A stretch of DNA of 64,000 bases. It comes from an uncultured Isosphaeraceae bacterium (lineage in GTDB: Bacteria > Planctomycetota > Planctomycetia > Isosphaerales > Isosphaeraceae). Positions 7,943 through 17,175 of this stretch are shown here, piece by piece. The DNA is taken from NCBI GenBank assembly GCA_945957605.1, contig CAMFLR010000007.1:1-64000 (forward strand), given 5' to 3'. Both the position numbers and the translations under genes were made by a program. Every line of letters begins with the position of its first letter. The first letter of the stretch is position 1. A model generated the notes under the pieces. The model was given only the letters and a program-made list of their open reading frames with translations, was not told where the DNA came from and searched no databases.

Positions 7943-9982
7943 TCAAACATCAAGCACGCCAGGCGCGGCCGGAATTCGGCTCGCGAGAGCGCCTGGGTTT
8001 GCGGTTGTGTTCGTGACGAGCTTGGTGGCGGCCGCCTGATAACGGGAGAGCGCCATCATCGGGAAGCCGATCCGGTAGAGGTGATATCGCAGGTAGAACA
8101 CTCTCGGGAAGCCGGTGCCGGTGAACGAAGGTTCGTCCCACGAGCCATCGGCCATCTGGGTTTTGACGAGATAGTCGATACCGCGGCGGACCGCTTCGCT
8201 GTCCTCGCGCCCGGCAGACACCAACCCCAGAACGGCCCAGGCGGTTTGCGACGCCGTCGGCTCGCCACGGCCCATCCACGACGGGTCGTCGTAGCTGTAA
8301 GCCGACTCGCCCCAAGAGCCATCAACCTGCTGCACCGACTCGAGCCACGCGACGGCCTTCTGAACGCGCGGGTCGTCCATCGGGTAGTGAATCGCGGCGA
8401 GCCCCTGGAGCGTTTGCCAGGTGCCGTAGATGTAATTGATGCCCCAGCGGCCGTACCAGCAGCCCTGCGGCTCCTGCGTCGACCAGACGTAATTGAGCGC
8501 CTTGGCGATCGCCGGATGGTCGGCACGATAGCCGAGCTCGCCAAGCATTTCGACGACACGCATCGTGATGTCGGCACAGCTTGGGTCGAGAATCGCGTTG
8601 TGATCGGCGAACGGGATCTTGGTTAGCACCTCGTTCGTGATATCGCGATCGAAGGCGGCCCAGCCACCGTCGCGATTCTGCATCGCGAGAATCCACTTCA
8701 CCCCGCGCTCGGTCGACGCCTTCACTTCAGGCGTGTCGACCAAGCTCGTACGCTGGAGGGCGAGCAGAACCATCGCCGTATCGTCGATGTCGGGATAGAA
8801 GCCGTTATTGAGCTGGAAGTACCAACCCGATGGCTCGACGCCCTTCACGCGATCGGCCCAATCGCCACGATTGCGGACTTCCTTTTCGAGCAGCCAACGC
8901 ACCGCACGGAGCAGGGCGGGGTGATAATCCGAAATGCCCGAATCGGCGAGGGCGATCGTGCTGATCGCCGTGTCCCAGACCGGGGAGATGCAAGGCTGGA
9001 GGCGAACCGTGCCGTTCTCTTCGATGATGAGGTCGTCGAGATGTCGCGCGGCCCAGCGATAATTGGGATCGTCGCGTTCGTAGCCGAGGGCCTCGAAGGC
9101 GATGATCGTGTAGACCATCGGCGGGAAGATCGCGCCGAGGCCGTCGGTGTTTTCGAAGCGTTCGAGCATCCAGCGATGCGCGGCGCTAATCGCCGGCTTG
9201 CGCCAGGATTTGGGCAGAATTCGCTCGGCCGTTTTCATGCAGCGATCGGCGAGCAGGAAGAAGTTCTCCCAGCTCACAAGCTGCTTCGTACCACGCGATG
9301 GTTTGGGCAAATCGCGGCGGAAAAGCTCGGGAATCGACAGGTTTTCCGGCAGTCTTTTAACCGGCTTCAGCCCGGAGATGATCGCAAGCGGAACGACGAT
9401 CGTGCGCGTCCAGGACGACATCGCCGTCAGGCTGATCGGCATCCACTTGGGCAGGAAAAGCAGCTCAGGCGGCACGCATGGCGTGTCTTCGTAGCCGATC
9501 TGGCCGAGGATCGCGAGATAGAACCGCGTGAAGCTATTCACGCCATCGGCGCCGCCGGCTGCGAGAATCGCTTCGCGGTTGCGGACCATCACCGGGTCGG
9601 TCGTCGGAACGCCGACGAGCTTGAGTGCGAAGTATGCTTTGACTGTCGCACCAAGGTCGAACGGCCCGCCAGGATAAATTGCCCAGCCGCCGTCGGCTCG
9701 TTCCTGCTGGAGCATGTATTTGCATGCCTTGACGCAGACTTCCTCGGTATGGCGGCCGAGGAAAGCCATCATCAAGACATATTCGGATTCGAGGATCGTA
9801 TCCCCTTCGAGTTCGCCCACCCAGTAGCCGGCGTCTTCCTGTTGATCGAGCAGCCAGTCGCGTACGCCATCAATGGCAGCCGAAACTTGCTGCGACGATG
9901 CACTGTCCGGGCCGGTGAACCAACGCGAGCTCAAATGGCCGGAGGCCCGATGGGATGCGCCACCTTCCGTGTTGGCGATCAT
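7943..9982 (-). CDS. shc: Squalene-hopene cyclase
   Basis: A 679-residue class II terpene cyclase that converts squalene to hopene/hopanol at the membrane. The catalytic acid motif DIDDTAM is at about residues 398-404. QW-type repeats are visible along the protein: QQEDAGYWVGEL, RADGGWAIYPGG, QNRDGGWAAFD, PQGCWYGRWG, QQVDGSWGES and QMADGSWDEPSFTGTGFP. The length is typical of bacterial enzymes (630-720). The ATG at 9982 gives an N-terminus of about 35 variable residues before the first conserved helix. It is the first gene of the leftward hopanoid unit. Confidence 0.97.
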   Translation of the reverse strand: MIANTEGGASHRASGHLSSRWFTGPDSASSQQVSAAIDGVRDWLLDQQEDAGYWVGELEGDTILESEYVLMMAFLGRHTEEVCVKACKYMLQQERADGGWAIYPGGPFDLGATVKAYFALKLVGVPTTDPVMVRNREAILAAGGADGVNSFTRFYLAILGQIGYEDTPCVPPELLFLPKWMPISLTAMSSWTRTIVVPLAIISGLKPVKRLPENLSIPELFRRDLPKPSRGTKQLVSWENFFLLADRCMKTAERILPKSWRKPAISAAHRWMLERFENTDGLGAIFPPMVYTIIAFEALGYERDDPNYRWAARHLDDLIIEENGTVRLQPCISPVWDTAISTIALADSGISDYHPALLRAVRWLLEKEVRNRGDWADRVKGVEPSGWYFQLNNGFYPDIDDTAMVLLALQRTSLVDTPEVKASTERGVKWILAMQNRDGGWAAFDRDITNEVLTKIPFADHNAILDPSCADITMRVVEMLGELGYRADHPAIAKALNYVWSTQEPQGCWYGRWGINYIYGTWQTLQGLAAIHYPMDDPRVQKAVAWLESVQQVDGSWGESAYSYDDPSWMGRGEPTASQTAWAVLGLVSAGREDSEAVRRGIDYLVKTQMADGSWDEPSFTGTGFPRVFYLRYHLYRIGFPMMALSRYQAAATKLVTNTTANPGALASRIPAAPGVLDV

Positions 9983-10131
9983 ACGCTACTGGCCCTCAAC
10001 TCGGTGACTTTGGGGGATGCGACTCGATTGTGGCCCCATCGCAGTCAGCATTTGCGCTGAGTGCGCGCGGCCGTTGCTATGCCGTTGGGGCGACATCCTA
10101 CGGGTAGGTAGGATTTTCAATCAAGGGGAAA

Positions 10132-10171
10132 CCGGCCCAAGTTCGCGATTTCTAACTCGCGAACCGGCCGG
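10132..10171 (-). terminator. Hairpin downstream of the BON-domain gene
   Basis: A perfect 8-bp stem (10141-10148 with 10157-10164) stacks on an outer 6-bp CCGGCC/GGCCGG helix (10132-10137 with 10166-10171). It lies in the gap between the BON-domain gene and shc. The T run is weak, so it may be a terminator or only a structured leader of the shc unit. Confidence 0.45.
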
Positions 10172-10203
10172 ACTTTACACCCCGAATCCCTCATTTGCCA
10201 AAT

Positions 10204-11502
10204 TTACCTATCCGTTACTGCGAATTCTGGCAAGAGCGTGAAACCACGTAGGATAGGCATCGAGCGGAGGATCGCTTCCACGCGCGCACGATCATCGGCG
10301 TTCGCGAGCGTTCCTTTGATTTCGAGGTCCTTTCCGCCGACGCGCACCCGGTCGATATGGGCCGAGTCACCGGCCTGGCGGCGAATCTGTGCGAGCAGGT
10401 AGGGCTCGACGTCTTCTGGTTTTCCCTTTTCAATCAATGGGTTCGTCGAAGTACCATCGGGGACGACAAATTTAAGCATGTCGACGATTTGGTGAACGCC
10501 TGGAGTCCGCTCGGCTGCGCGATAGGCGAGCATCGCCTCGTAAACGCTCGGGACCGACCCCGAAAGCGTGGCGACGCCGTCGCGCACCTGCGCCCTGGCG
10601 GGACTGCCTGACAGCTCGGGAATTGGCGAGAGTATGCGGTCTGCCGGAACGGGCGGACTTGGTCGCGGAGCGGCGGGTGGGGCGTTGGGCGCGGCGGAGG
10701 GCGGATCGTTCCGCGGGACGACGATCGCTGGTTGCGGCGGAGGGGGTGGATCGTCGTTGCCGAGTTGCGAGGGAGCGTTGCTCTGCTGCGGCAGCGTTGG
10801 GTCGACGGTGAGCTTGTTGATGATCTTCGTGACGCCTTGCATGCGCGTGAGATGAGCGGCGACGTTTGCCTTGTCGGTTTCGCTGGGAACGGCGCCTCGG
10901 ATGAGCGCGACGCCAAGCGGATCGATCGTCATCTCGACGGTGTTAGCGGGCAGGGGAGCGGCGTTTTCCGCCTGTTGTTGCTGCTGCGTATTCGCAACCT
11001 GGCCAAGCCGGGCACGCGACATCGCTCCCCACCAAGGCGGATAGCTAATCGCCGGCGGTTCCATGCCGAAGAACGGATCGTCTATGCGACCGAAGAGCGG
11101 TGGCGGATAGGTGTAATTGCTCGTCACCAGCGGCAAGCCAACGTTAGGTGCTTTGGGAAGAGCAGCCGCGGCCGCAGCCGTGTCGATTACAAGATCGTCG
11201 ACGACTGACACGCCGAACGCGATGGCTGTGCGTACGGCCGCGTCGTGCACCGTTTTGCTGCCGACGCGTCCCTTGAGTGCGATTTGCGTCTTGCGCTGTT
11301 CGACGGTGATCGAATAGGGTGCGGTAAGTGGGTTGACCGTGAGCGCGTCGGCAATTTGATTGACGAGCGGACGGGCTGTTGCAGCCTGCCCCGACGTTGC
11401 GGTCGCAGGTGCAATCGTGTTTTGCGCCTGGGAACTTGCGGCTGAGGAGAGCCCGAAAAGGGCAAGGAACGCAGAGAGTTTCGCCAGTTTGGGCCGTGGC
11501 AT
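10204..11502 (-). CDS. Secreted multi-BON-domain protein
   Basis: A 432-residue protein with a signal peptide (MPRPKLAKLSAFLALFGLSS, cut near SSQAQ). Four BON-like modules can be seen by their repeating pattern of a hydrophobic strand, a G-x-V turn and a helix: ITVEQRKTQIALKGRV, EMTIDPLGVALIRGAVPS, ARAQVRDGVATLSGSVPS and RVGGKDLEIKGTLAN. The third and fourth are separated from the second by a Pro-rich linker (about residues 240-290). BON domains bind membranes or envelope partners. It follows a secreted transglutaminase-like gene at 122 bases on the same strand, so both may work in the envelope. The exact role is unknown. Confidence 0.75.
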   Translation of the reverse strand: MPRPKLAKLSAFLALFGLSSAASSQAQNTIAPATATSGQAATARPLVNQIADALTVNPLTAPYSITVEQRKTQIALKGRVGSKTVHDAAVRTAIAFGVSVVDDLVIDTAAAAAALPKAPNVGLPLVTSNYTYPPPLFGRIDDPFFGMEPPAISYPPWWGAMSRARLGQVANTQQQQQAENAAPLPANTVEMTIDPLGVALIRGAVPSETDKANVAAHLTRMQGVTKIINKLTVDPTLPQQSNAPSQLGNDDPPPPPQPAIVVPRNDPPSAAPNAPPAAPRPSPPVPADRILSPIPELSGSPARAQVRDGVATLSGSVPSVYEAMLAYRAAERTPGVHQIVDMLKFVVPDGTSTNPLIEKGKPEDVEPYLLAQIRRQAGDSAHIDRVRVGGKDLEIKGTLANADDRARVEAILRSMPILRGFTLLPEFAVTDR

Positions 11503-11624
11503 GACGTCCGCCTCCGTGGGTGGAAGCGACGTCTAACGCCGAAGGGACCGAGCGCGTCGCCTCACTCTTTTTAAGTGTAGGAACGACGCGCTCCGCATGC
11601 AAGCGTGGCACTACGGTTTCGCGA

Positions 11625-13139
11625 TCAGCGAACCTCAACCGGCTCGATCGTGAGCTTGTCGATTACTCGCACGACAGCCAGGAACGTCTCCTGCGGCGAC
11701 ACGCCTTCGAGGCTCGACTCGCTCAGCTTCACGTGCACCGCATCGACCTCGCTCTGGTCGAACGCCGAGTCAATCGCCACCCAGCGCTGGTTGACGTAGA
11801 CCTCGTTCCACATATGAAAACCAAAGCCCTTGTGAGGCTCATCGTAGAGCAAGCCGATCACGACGCGGCAGGGGACACCAACCGCGCGACACATTGCGGC
11901 CGTCAGCACGCCGTGTTCGGTGCAGTCACCCTCGAGATCGCGAGCAACCTCGCTCGCCGCTGCGAACGCCGTCTCGAAATTCTTGTTCCGAATGTTGGTC
12001 GCAACCCATTTTTCGATCGCGACGGCCTTTTGCCAGGGATCGGTGAGTTCCTTGACGGCGGTTCGCGCCAGGCCAATCACTCGCGCGTCTTCGCTGGTAA
12101 TCAGCGTGTTGGCGCGGAGATATTTGGGATCGACCTCTTCGGGCTTCGATTCGCCGTCATTCGGGCCAGCCGTCTTGATTTCGAGTCGGCCGGTCGATGC
12201 ATTCGCACCAGGTGTCAATGTCTGGCGGCGATCGTTGGGGAACACCTTGGCCAGATCGTCGCCCGTGAGATTGAGGTCGAATACGGAGAGTCGAGTTTCG
12301 GTGGGGCGATTGATCGTACGCTTGACCTTGATGATGGTCGCGGCGGTAAGGTCGAGCTTCGAGCCTTTGATGTTGCTCGTGGCCGCTTCTTTTGTCGTGC
12401 GGTACGTTTCCATGCCGCCGAAGACGTCGTTCATCGTCCGAAGAATCTGGCCGCCCGAGTCGACCCAGAGCGTCTGCGTCATCCCCGGCAGCGGCTTGTC
12501 ATCGAGCAAGTTGACCTGCTCGACCCGCATCAGGTCGCGCTTGGTGCCGCCACCGAGCGTGACGTTTTCAATGCCGATCGCCTTGAGCCGGGCGACGCCG
12601 ACGCGGTTGAGGTCGGGGATGAAAATCTTGATTTCACGTGTTTCGCCCGGAGTGATCGGCTTGCGAACGAGGCTCATCTCCGCGCCATAGGGGCCACGGA
12701 CATCAGCGCCCCAGGGGATGGTGGTTTGCTGCTTCTGTCCGCTGCCTTCAAGCGTGAGCGCCATCGTGCCGTTCGACACGTTGCCGAAGATCCGCATCTC
12801 TTGCTTGCTGGCGAGGGTCCGCGAGTCAAGTTTGAGCACGCTGCCGTCGGTCGTTTCGATCGTGCCGTAAAGCGTCTCGATCGAGATCGGGTCGCCGTTG
12901 CGCACGAAGCTCAGGTACATGTCGACCTGCACGCGGATGTAGTCGCGGCCGTTGTCTTTGACCGGGAGCACCTGCGTGTGAAAGAAGCCGACTCGTTTCG
13001 ACTTGATATAAACGGCGTCCCAGGACTCTCGAACATCCTCACCACGCGACGATTCGACGGGCACCAGCCAAAGCAGCGCGAGGCCGAGCAAAAACGCGGT
13101 CGCGCGAGCGAAACGACGCGAAGGGCGACGAGATGTCAT
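11625..13139 (-). CDS. Secreted transglutaminase-like protease/ligase
   Basis: A 504-residue protein with an N-terminal signal peptide (positively charged RRPSRRFARA, then a Leu-rich core, cut near SSRGED). The C-terminal third is a transglutaminase-like domain with an intact triad: Cys406 in EGDCTEHG, His442 in FGFHMWNEVY and Asp457 in AIDSAFDQ. The N-terminal 350 residues have no motif I recognise and look beta-rich. Such planctomycete proteins are usually assigned as peptidases or peptide cross-linkers by domain only. It is followed by the BON-domain gene, likely in one transcript. Confidence 0.85.
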   Translation of the reverse strand: MTSRRPSRRFARATAFLLGLALLWLVPVESSRGEDVRESWDAVYIKSKRVGFFHTQVLPVKDNGRDYIRVQVDMYLSFVRNGDPISIETLYGTIETTDGSVLKLDSRTLASKQEMRIFGNVSNGTMALTLEGSGQKQQTTIPWGADVRGPYGAEMSLVRKPITPGETREIKIFIPDLNRVGVARLKAIGIENVTLGGGTKRDLMRVEQVNLLDDKPLPGMTQTLWVDSGGQILRTMNDVFGGMETYRTTKEAATSNIKGSKLDLTAATIIKVKRTINRPTETRLSVFDLNLTGDDLAKVFPNDRRQTLTPGANASTGRLEIKTAGPNDGESKPEEVDPKYLRANTLITSEDARVIGLARTAVKELTDPWQKAVAIEKWVATNIRNKNFETAFAAASEVARDLEGDCTEHGVLTAAMCRAVGVPCRVVIGLLYDEPHKGFGFHMWNEVYVNQRWVAIDSAFDQSEVDAVHVKLSESSLEGVSPQETFLAVVRVIDKLTIEPVEVR

Positions 13140-13321
13140 GGCGAGAAATCCTTAGAGAGCGAAGGAGCAAGCTCATCCCTGTTCAAACGACAAGGCATTT
13201 ATTTTGGACACTTTACTATCGTCGAAACCGAAGAGACGCTCAAGTTCAACACGAAGCCAACAAAAAACGCCTCCAAGTTGAGACGTTTGTGAACAATCGC
13301 AATATTTGAGAAAAGATCGGC

Positions 13322-13591
13322 TTAGCCGGAGATCGAACGCTCGCCAGCGGCGAGAACGACGATTTCGGATGCGAACTGATCGCCCGAAAGCAATTCGAGA
13401 GCGCCATGAAGCGCGAGCTGCCTCATGTGGTGCGAGGCGACCTGGCCACCGACCACGAAACGCCCCTCGACCTCTTCGACCGAAAGATTACGAATGCGAT
13501 TATGCGTCGACTCGCGAACCCGCGTTTCAATGCGTGCTAGGAGCGAGGCCGTGGCGGCCCGCGCGGGGGCAGTCTCAACGTCCAGTATCAT
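13322..13591 (-). CDS. Small BON-like protein
   Basis: An 89-residue protein. The segment IRNLSVEEVEGRFVVGGQV followed by a helix (SHHMRQLALHGALELL) matches one BON-type module (strand, G-x-V turn, helix), as in the neighbouring larger BON protein. No signal peptide is visible. A function cannot be assigned. Confidence 0.55.
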   Translation of the reverse strand: MILDVETAPARAATASLLARIETRVRESTHNRIRNLSVEEVEGRFVVGGQVASHHMRQLALHGALELLSGDQFASEIVVLAAGERSISG

Positions 13592-13643
13592 TGGGGATTA
13601 CTCATCAAGGGGTGCAACCAGCGTGAGACGTCATAAAGGTAGT

Positions 13644-13681
13644 ACCATTTCACCGCGGTGTCAAAAAATGCGGTAAATGGT
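13644..13681. repeat. Imperfect inverted repeat
   Basis: ACCATTT (13644-13650) pairs with AAATGGT (13675-13681), and CCGC (13653-13656) with GCGG (13670-13673), around a loop containing a run of six A. A second inverted pair, GTGTCAA (13658-13664) and TTGACAC (13694-13700), overlaps it. It lies between two small leftward genes. It could be an alternative terminator or a regulator-binding site. Confidence 0.3.
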
Positions 13682-13720
13682 CATCACTGTCTGTTGACAC
13701 ACTGGTCGAAAGTGTCTTTT

Positions 13721-13978
13721 TTAGGCTGATCCCGGAGTATCCGGGACACAGCGCGACGTTTGGGCCTCGAGGAGAGCCTCCAATTCCTTGGCCAGCTCCT
13801 TGAGGCGGGGGAGATCCCACGCGTCGATCGGCTCCTTCCATTTGTCCCAGAACGGTTCCCTTCCGCGCCTGGTGATTTCGCTCAATCGGCCCAGATTATA
13901 GCCGATCTGCAGAATCGCGCGGCGGTCGTTCCGCTCTTCCGTAATGAGTTGCACGATCTTCTTGACGGCGTGTTCCAT
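13721..13978 (-). CDS. Small helical protein of unknown function
   Basis: An 85-residue protein, highly charged and predicted mostly helical (VKKIVQLITEERNDRRAILQ, LKELAKELEALLEAQ). It has no export signal. It starts 40 bases after the end of holA on the same strand and may be translated from the same message. I do not recognise a family. Confidence 0.5.
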   Translation of the reverse strand: MEHAVKKIVQLITEERNDRRAILQIGYNLGRLSEITRRGREPFWDKWKEPIDAWDLPRLKELAKELEALLEAQTSRCVPDTPGSA

Positions 13979-14018
13979 TGATACGGCTCGATATTGTGCC
14001 TGTCACAAGTCAAAGCGG

Positions 14019-15020
14019 TCAATCCTTCCGCTTCTGTGCGAGCCTGACGACGAGGCGCTCGATGATGGTCTCGGGCGGGAGCGGCGACGATCCTTTGAGA
14101 TCAAGATCCGCCTGAAGAAGCATGACTGGGAGCTTATCGACACGCGAGGGGCCAAGATGCGTGTGCTGCTCGCCCACGCGCGGTGGGTTGAACGCACCGG
14201 CGATCTTGCAGGCCTCGTTGAGCGGTACTTTCTTCCGCCGCAAATCGCCCGCATGGTGGAGTTTGCGCAGTGACGACGACATTGCCGCAAGCAGTCCGAC
14301 CGGGTGCTCGCCCGACGTCATAAGGCGGTCGAAATCGTCGAGTGCGAGTGCGGCCCGGCCGGTAGTCGCGGCGTCGAGCGCCTTCCAAACGACTTCGACT
14401 CGACCAGCACTCACCATTTTGGCGACGTCGTCGCGTGTGATCTGCTTGCGCTCGCCAACATAAACTGCAAGTTTACCGATTTCTGCCGCGAGCAGACCAA
14501 CGTCTGCACCGACGAGCTCAACCAAAAGCACGGCGGCTTCGTGATCGAGCTTGACCGAATCTCGGTTTTTGGCGAGTTGGGTAATCCAGGCGGGGAGTTT
14601 ATCTTCCACCGGCGTTTTGCAGTCGATCGACATGCCGACTCGCTCGACAGCTTTCGCCAGCTTCGTCGTGCTCATCCAGGTTTTAACCGAGAGGATGAGC
14701 GCACCCGGTGTCGCCGGACGTTCGGCCAGCGCTTCGAGTTCCTTGCGATGCGCGGTGACGAAACTGTCGGCTTCTTCGACGATCACCACCCGACGTTTGA
14801 CCAAAAATGGCAGGGTCTTGAGTTCGTCGAGCACGTCGGCGAGCGAGGTTTTGTCGCCAGGGAACCGGGTGATTGCTAACTCGTCGGCATCAGCTCCGAG
14901 CAAGCCCGAAATCAACGCATTGAGCGATTCGTGGCGCAAGTAGGCGTCATCGCCATAAACGGCGAAAAGTGATTTACCGTCGGCGCTGGCCGGATTCTTG
15001 AGAAGCTCAAACGCGTGCAT
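14019..15020 (-). CDS. holA: DNA polymerase III subunit delta
   Basis: A 333-residue clamp-loader subunit that opens the beta sliding clamp together with delta-prime and tau/gamma. The order of segments matches HolA: an N-terminal FAVYGDDAYLRHESLNAL, a RFPGDKTSLADVLDEL segment with TLPFLVKRRVVIVEEADSF, then KLDHEAAVLLVELVGADVGLLAAEIGKL, the ITRDDVAKMVSAGR linker, and a helical C-terminal collar domain (ALDDFDRLMTSGEHPVGLLAAM). Length is normal for the family. It follows wecB by 92 bases on the same strand. Confidence 0.92.
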   Translation of the reverse strand: MHAFELLKNPASADGKSLFAVYGDDAYLRHESLNALISGLLGADADELAITRFPGDKTSLADVLDELKTLPFLVKRRVVIVEEADSFVTAHRKELEALAERPATPGALILSVKTWMSTTKLAKAVERVGMSIDCKTPVEDKLPAWITQLAKNRDSVKLDHEAAVLLVELVGADVGLLAAEIGKLAVYVGERKQITRDDVAKMVSAGRVEVVWKALDAATTGRAALALDDFDRLMTSGEHPVGLLAAMSSSLRKLHHAGDLRRKKVPLNEACKIAGAFNPPRVGEQHTHLGPSRVDKLPVMLLQADLDLKGSSPLPPETIIERLVVRLAQKRKD

Positions 15021-15112
15021 GATGCGCCAGTACTTCGGCTCTGCCGGGCCCTACTTGGATGGCCCGTTAGTTTAACCGATCGGCGTCGGTTTGCGACAGG
15101 GGGCGAATCTGT

Positions 15113-16282
15113 CTAATTGGCGCGCCAGGCCAATTCGACGCCCGAAGGAAGCGGATTTGACGATAAGCCAAGATGCCGGGCCACGATCGCCGCGATGCGC
15201 TGGGCTGCGTGACCGTCGCCGTAAGGATTGACGACGGTTGAGAACCGGTGATAGAGCGCAGTGTCGTTCCAGAGCGATTCGACCGCGCTCACGATCGCAT
15301 CGGACGACGTTCCCACTAGCTGCACCGCTCCGGCCTGAACCGCCTCGGGACGTTCGGTTTCGTCGCGCAAAACGAGCACCGGCTTACCGAGGGCCGGTGC
15401 TTCTTCCTGCACGCCGCCGGAGTCAGTGAGGATAAGATAGGAACGCTTCATCAGGTTGACAAATTGCGGATACGACTGCGGCGGCACGAGCATGACCCGC
15501 TCGATTCCGCCTAATCTGGCCCGAACCGTTGCGGAGACGCGCGGATTGGGGTGAACCGGGAAGACGACGCTGAGGTCGGGGTGCCGGGGGATCAACTCGG
15601 CGATCGCGTCGCAAATGTGGTGAAGCGGATCCCCTTGGCTTTCGCGACGATGCGCGGTGACGAGCAGGAAACGAGACGTCGGCGGTACGACGTCTGGCAC
15701 GATCGGCTGGGCGGCGATTGTTTGAAGTGCGTCGATGACCGAATTGCCGGTTACGAACACACTCTCGGGCGCAATTGCCTCGCGCAGCAGGTTATCGCGT
15801 GCCTGGTCGGTTGGGGCGAAATGAAGCGTCGCGACGTGGCTCGCCAGCGCCCGATTTTTCTCTTCCGGAAAAGGGCGATAGGGCTGTCCCGTGCGCAGGC
15901 CTGCCTCGACATGCCCGAACGGCACCTGGTGGTAGTAGGCTGCGAGTGCGGTTGCAAGTACCGTTGTGGTATCACCTTGCGCAAGGACGATCGACGGCGT
16001 GAGCCGTCCCAGCACATGCGACACGGCGGAAAGGATGCGCGCCGTCGAATCGGCGAGCGACTGATCCGGGCGCATCAGGTCGAGGTCTTCATCGCTCTTC
16101 AGGCCGAAGTCGGCCAGGGCCTGATCGAGGAGACCGCGGTGCTGCCCGGTGGTGACGAGGCAAACGTCGAGCTTGGGAATCTGGCGGAGCGCGTTGATGA
16201 TCGGGGCCATTTTCACGGCTTCAGGCCGTGTGCCAACCACGCAAACCACGAGCTTCCGATCGTCCCGGACGTCTGCCTGCAT
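15113..16282 (-). CDS. wecB: UDP-N-acetylglucosamine 2-epimerase (non-hydrolysing)
   Basis: A 389-residue enzyme that interconverts UDP-GlcNAc and UDP-ManNAc for envelope polysaccharides. The GT-B fold signatures are present: GTRPEAVKMAPI at the N-terminus, LAQGDTTTVLA, FGHVEAGLRTGQ, the VTAHRRES motif with the catalytic-site His, LILTDSGGVQEEA and GKPVLVLRDETERPEAVQAG. No neighbouring polysaccharide genes are present, so its product is probably used by genes elsewhere. The promoter region is shared with the divergent TetR-type gene. Confidence 0.96.
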   Translation of the reverse strand: MQADVRDDRKLVVCVVGTRPEAVKMAPIINALRQIPKLDVCLVTTGQHRGLLDQALADFGLKSDEDLDLMRPDQSLADSTARILSAVSHVLGRLTPSIVLAQGDTTTVLATALAAYYHQVPFGHVEAGLRTGQPYRPFPEEKNRALASHVATLHFAPTDQARDNLLREAIAPESVFVTGNSVIDALQTIAAQPIVPDVVPPTSRFLLVTAHRRESQGDPLHHICDAIAELIPRHPDLSVVFPVHPNPRVSATVRARLGGIERVMLVPPQSYPQFVNLMKRSYLILTDSGGVQEEAPALGKPVLVLRDETERPEAVQAGAVQLVGTSSDAIVSAVESLWNDTALYHRFSTVVNPYGDGHAAQRIAAIVARHLGLSSNPLPSGVELAWRAN

Positions 16283-16345
16283 GCCCAGAGCGATCCCTTC
16301 ACCTCAGTTTCCGACACATGGAAAAGCTGAGTATGCCCCCCGCCT

Positions 16346-16480
16346 TCCATTCGATCAACCCCTCTCGCTCCTAACGACTTAGGTTTATTCGCATTTTTTC
16401 TCCCAGATTCACACTTGACGAGTTGGCCGAGATTAATACAGTTGATTGAAACGACCGTTTGAAACGGTTGATCGAATGGA
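16346..16480. repeat. Pair of exact 15-bp inverted repeats in the wecB/tetR divergent region
   Basis: TCCATTCGATCAACC at 16346-16360 is the exact reverse complement of 16466-16480. The arms are 105 bases apart and bracket the region that must hold both divergent promoters. The right arm overlaps the proposed TetR-type operator. Two binding sites joined by a DNA loop, or a long cruciform, are possible. Confidence 0.6.
16452..16470. promoter_or_regulatory. Candidate operator of the TetR-type regulator
   Basis: A near-palindrome of 19 bp whose 13-bp core, CCGTTTGAAACGG, is perfect around a central G. It lies about 30 bases upstream of the GTG start of the TetR-type gene. TetR-family repressors normally bind such palindromes next to their own gene, which is the basis of the call. 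Confidence 0.5.
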
Positions 16481-16500
16481 TGGCGGAATGAGGTATTGAA

Positions 16501-17175
16501 GTGGTCGACGATCCCACGAAGCAACGTTTGATTGAGGCTGCGGGAGAGGAATTCGCTGCGCGCGGGTTTGAAGGCGCGACGATCCGGTCGATCTCGAAGC
16601 GCGCGGGTACGAACATTGCCGCGGTGAATTACCACTTTGGCGACAAGGAAGGACTTTACGCGGCCGCGCTGATCGAGGCGCATCGATGCGGCCAGCAGGA
16701 GGGGGATGAGACGGAGGTCACGGATGCTCCCCCCGCCGAGATGATCCGCCGCTTCATTCACCGGTTCATCACGAACATCAAGCGTGACGCCGCGGGTTCA
16801 TGGCAAACCGCCATGATGCACCGCGAAATGATCGAGCCGACCAAAGCCGCCGATATCCTGGTCCGCGAGTCGATTCGCCCGCGATTCGAGCGGCTTCGCG
16901 CGGCCGTGGCGGCGCTTTGCCCTGATGCCGACGACCGCCGCGTCAACGCTTTGTCGTTCAGCATTGTGGGCCAGTGCCTGCACTACAAAGTCGCGCATCC
17001 GATTTCCGTACGCCTGATTGGCGACGACGCATACAAGTCGCTCGACGTCGAGTTTATAACCGAACATATCTCGAGATTTTGCCTGGCTGCACTCGGAGTT
17101 GCCGCGCCTTTTGGCGCAGGGGAACGCGAGTCGCTTGATGCCGGCGAGGAGGCACGATGCACTGGATCGCGCTGA
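16501..17175 (+). CDS. TetR-family regulator of the CecR type
   Basis: A 224-residue regulator starting at GTG 16501. The N-terminal helix-turn-helix is clear: LIEAAGEEFAARGFEGATIR, then SISKRAGTNIAAVNYHFGDK. The C-terminal half resembles the DUF1956 ligand domain of CecR/YbiH regulators (AEMIRRFIHRFITNI, SWQTAMMHREMIEPT, FSIVGQCLHYKVAHP). CecR-type genes commonly sit in front of an HlyD/ABC export operon, as here; the regulator most likely represses the exporter until a toxic ligand appears. Its end overlaps the permease start by 19 bases, so it is translated as part of the operon. Confidence 0.9.
   Translation: MVDDPTKQRLIEAAGEEFAARGFEGATIRSISKRAGTNIAAVNYHFGDKEGLYAAALIEAHRCGQQEGDETEVTDAPPAEMIRRFIHRFITNIKRDAAGSWQTAMMHREMIEPTKAADILVRESIRPRFERLRAAVAALCPDADDRRVNALSFSIVGQCLHYKVAHPISVRLIGDDAYKSLDVEFITEHISRFCLAALGVAAPFGAGERESLDAGEEARCTGSR

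Noticed and set aside
8921..10060. Rightward open frame of 379 codons opposite shc
   Set aside because: It lies within the squalene-hopene cyclase coding region, which has QW repeats and a DIDD motif. It is an antisense shadow caused by high GC.
10095..10117. Small hairpin ATCCTAC/GTAGGAT followed by TTTT upstream of shc
   Set aside because: The stem has only 7 bp and no rightward gene ends before it, so a terminator call is not supported.
11520..13292. Long rightward open frame (590 codons) over the transglutaminase gene
   Set aside because: It mirrors the codon bias of the minus-strand gene, which has a signal peptide and an intact Cys-His-Asp triad. The rightward translation shows no protein pattern.
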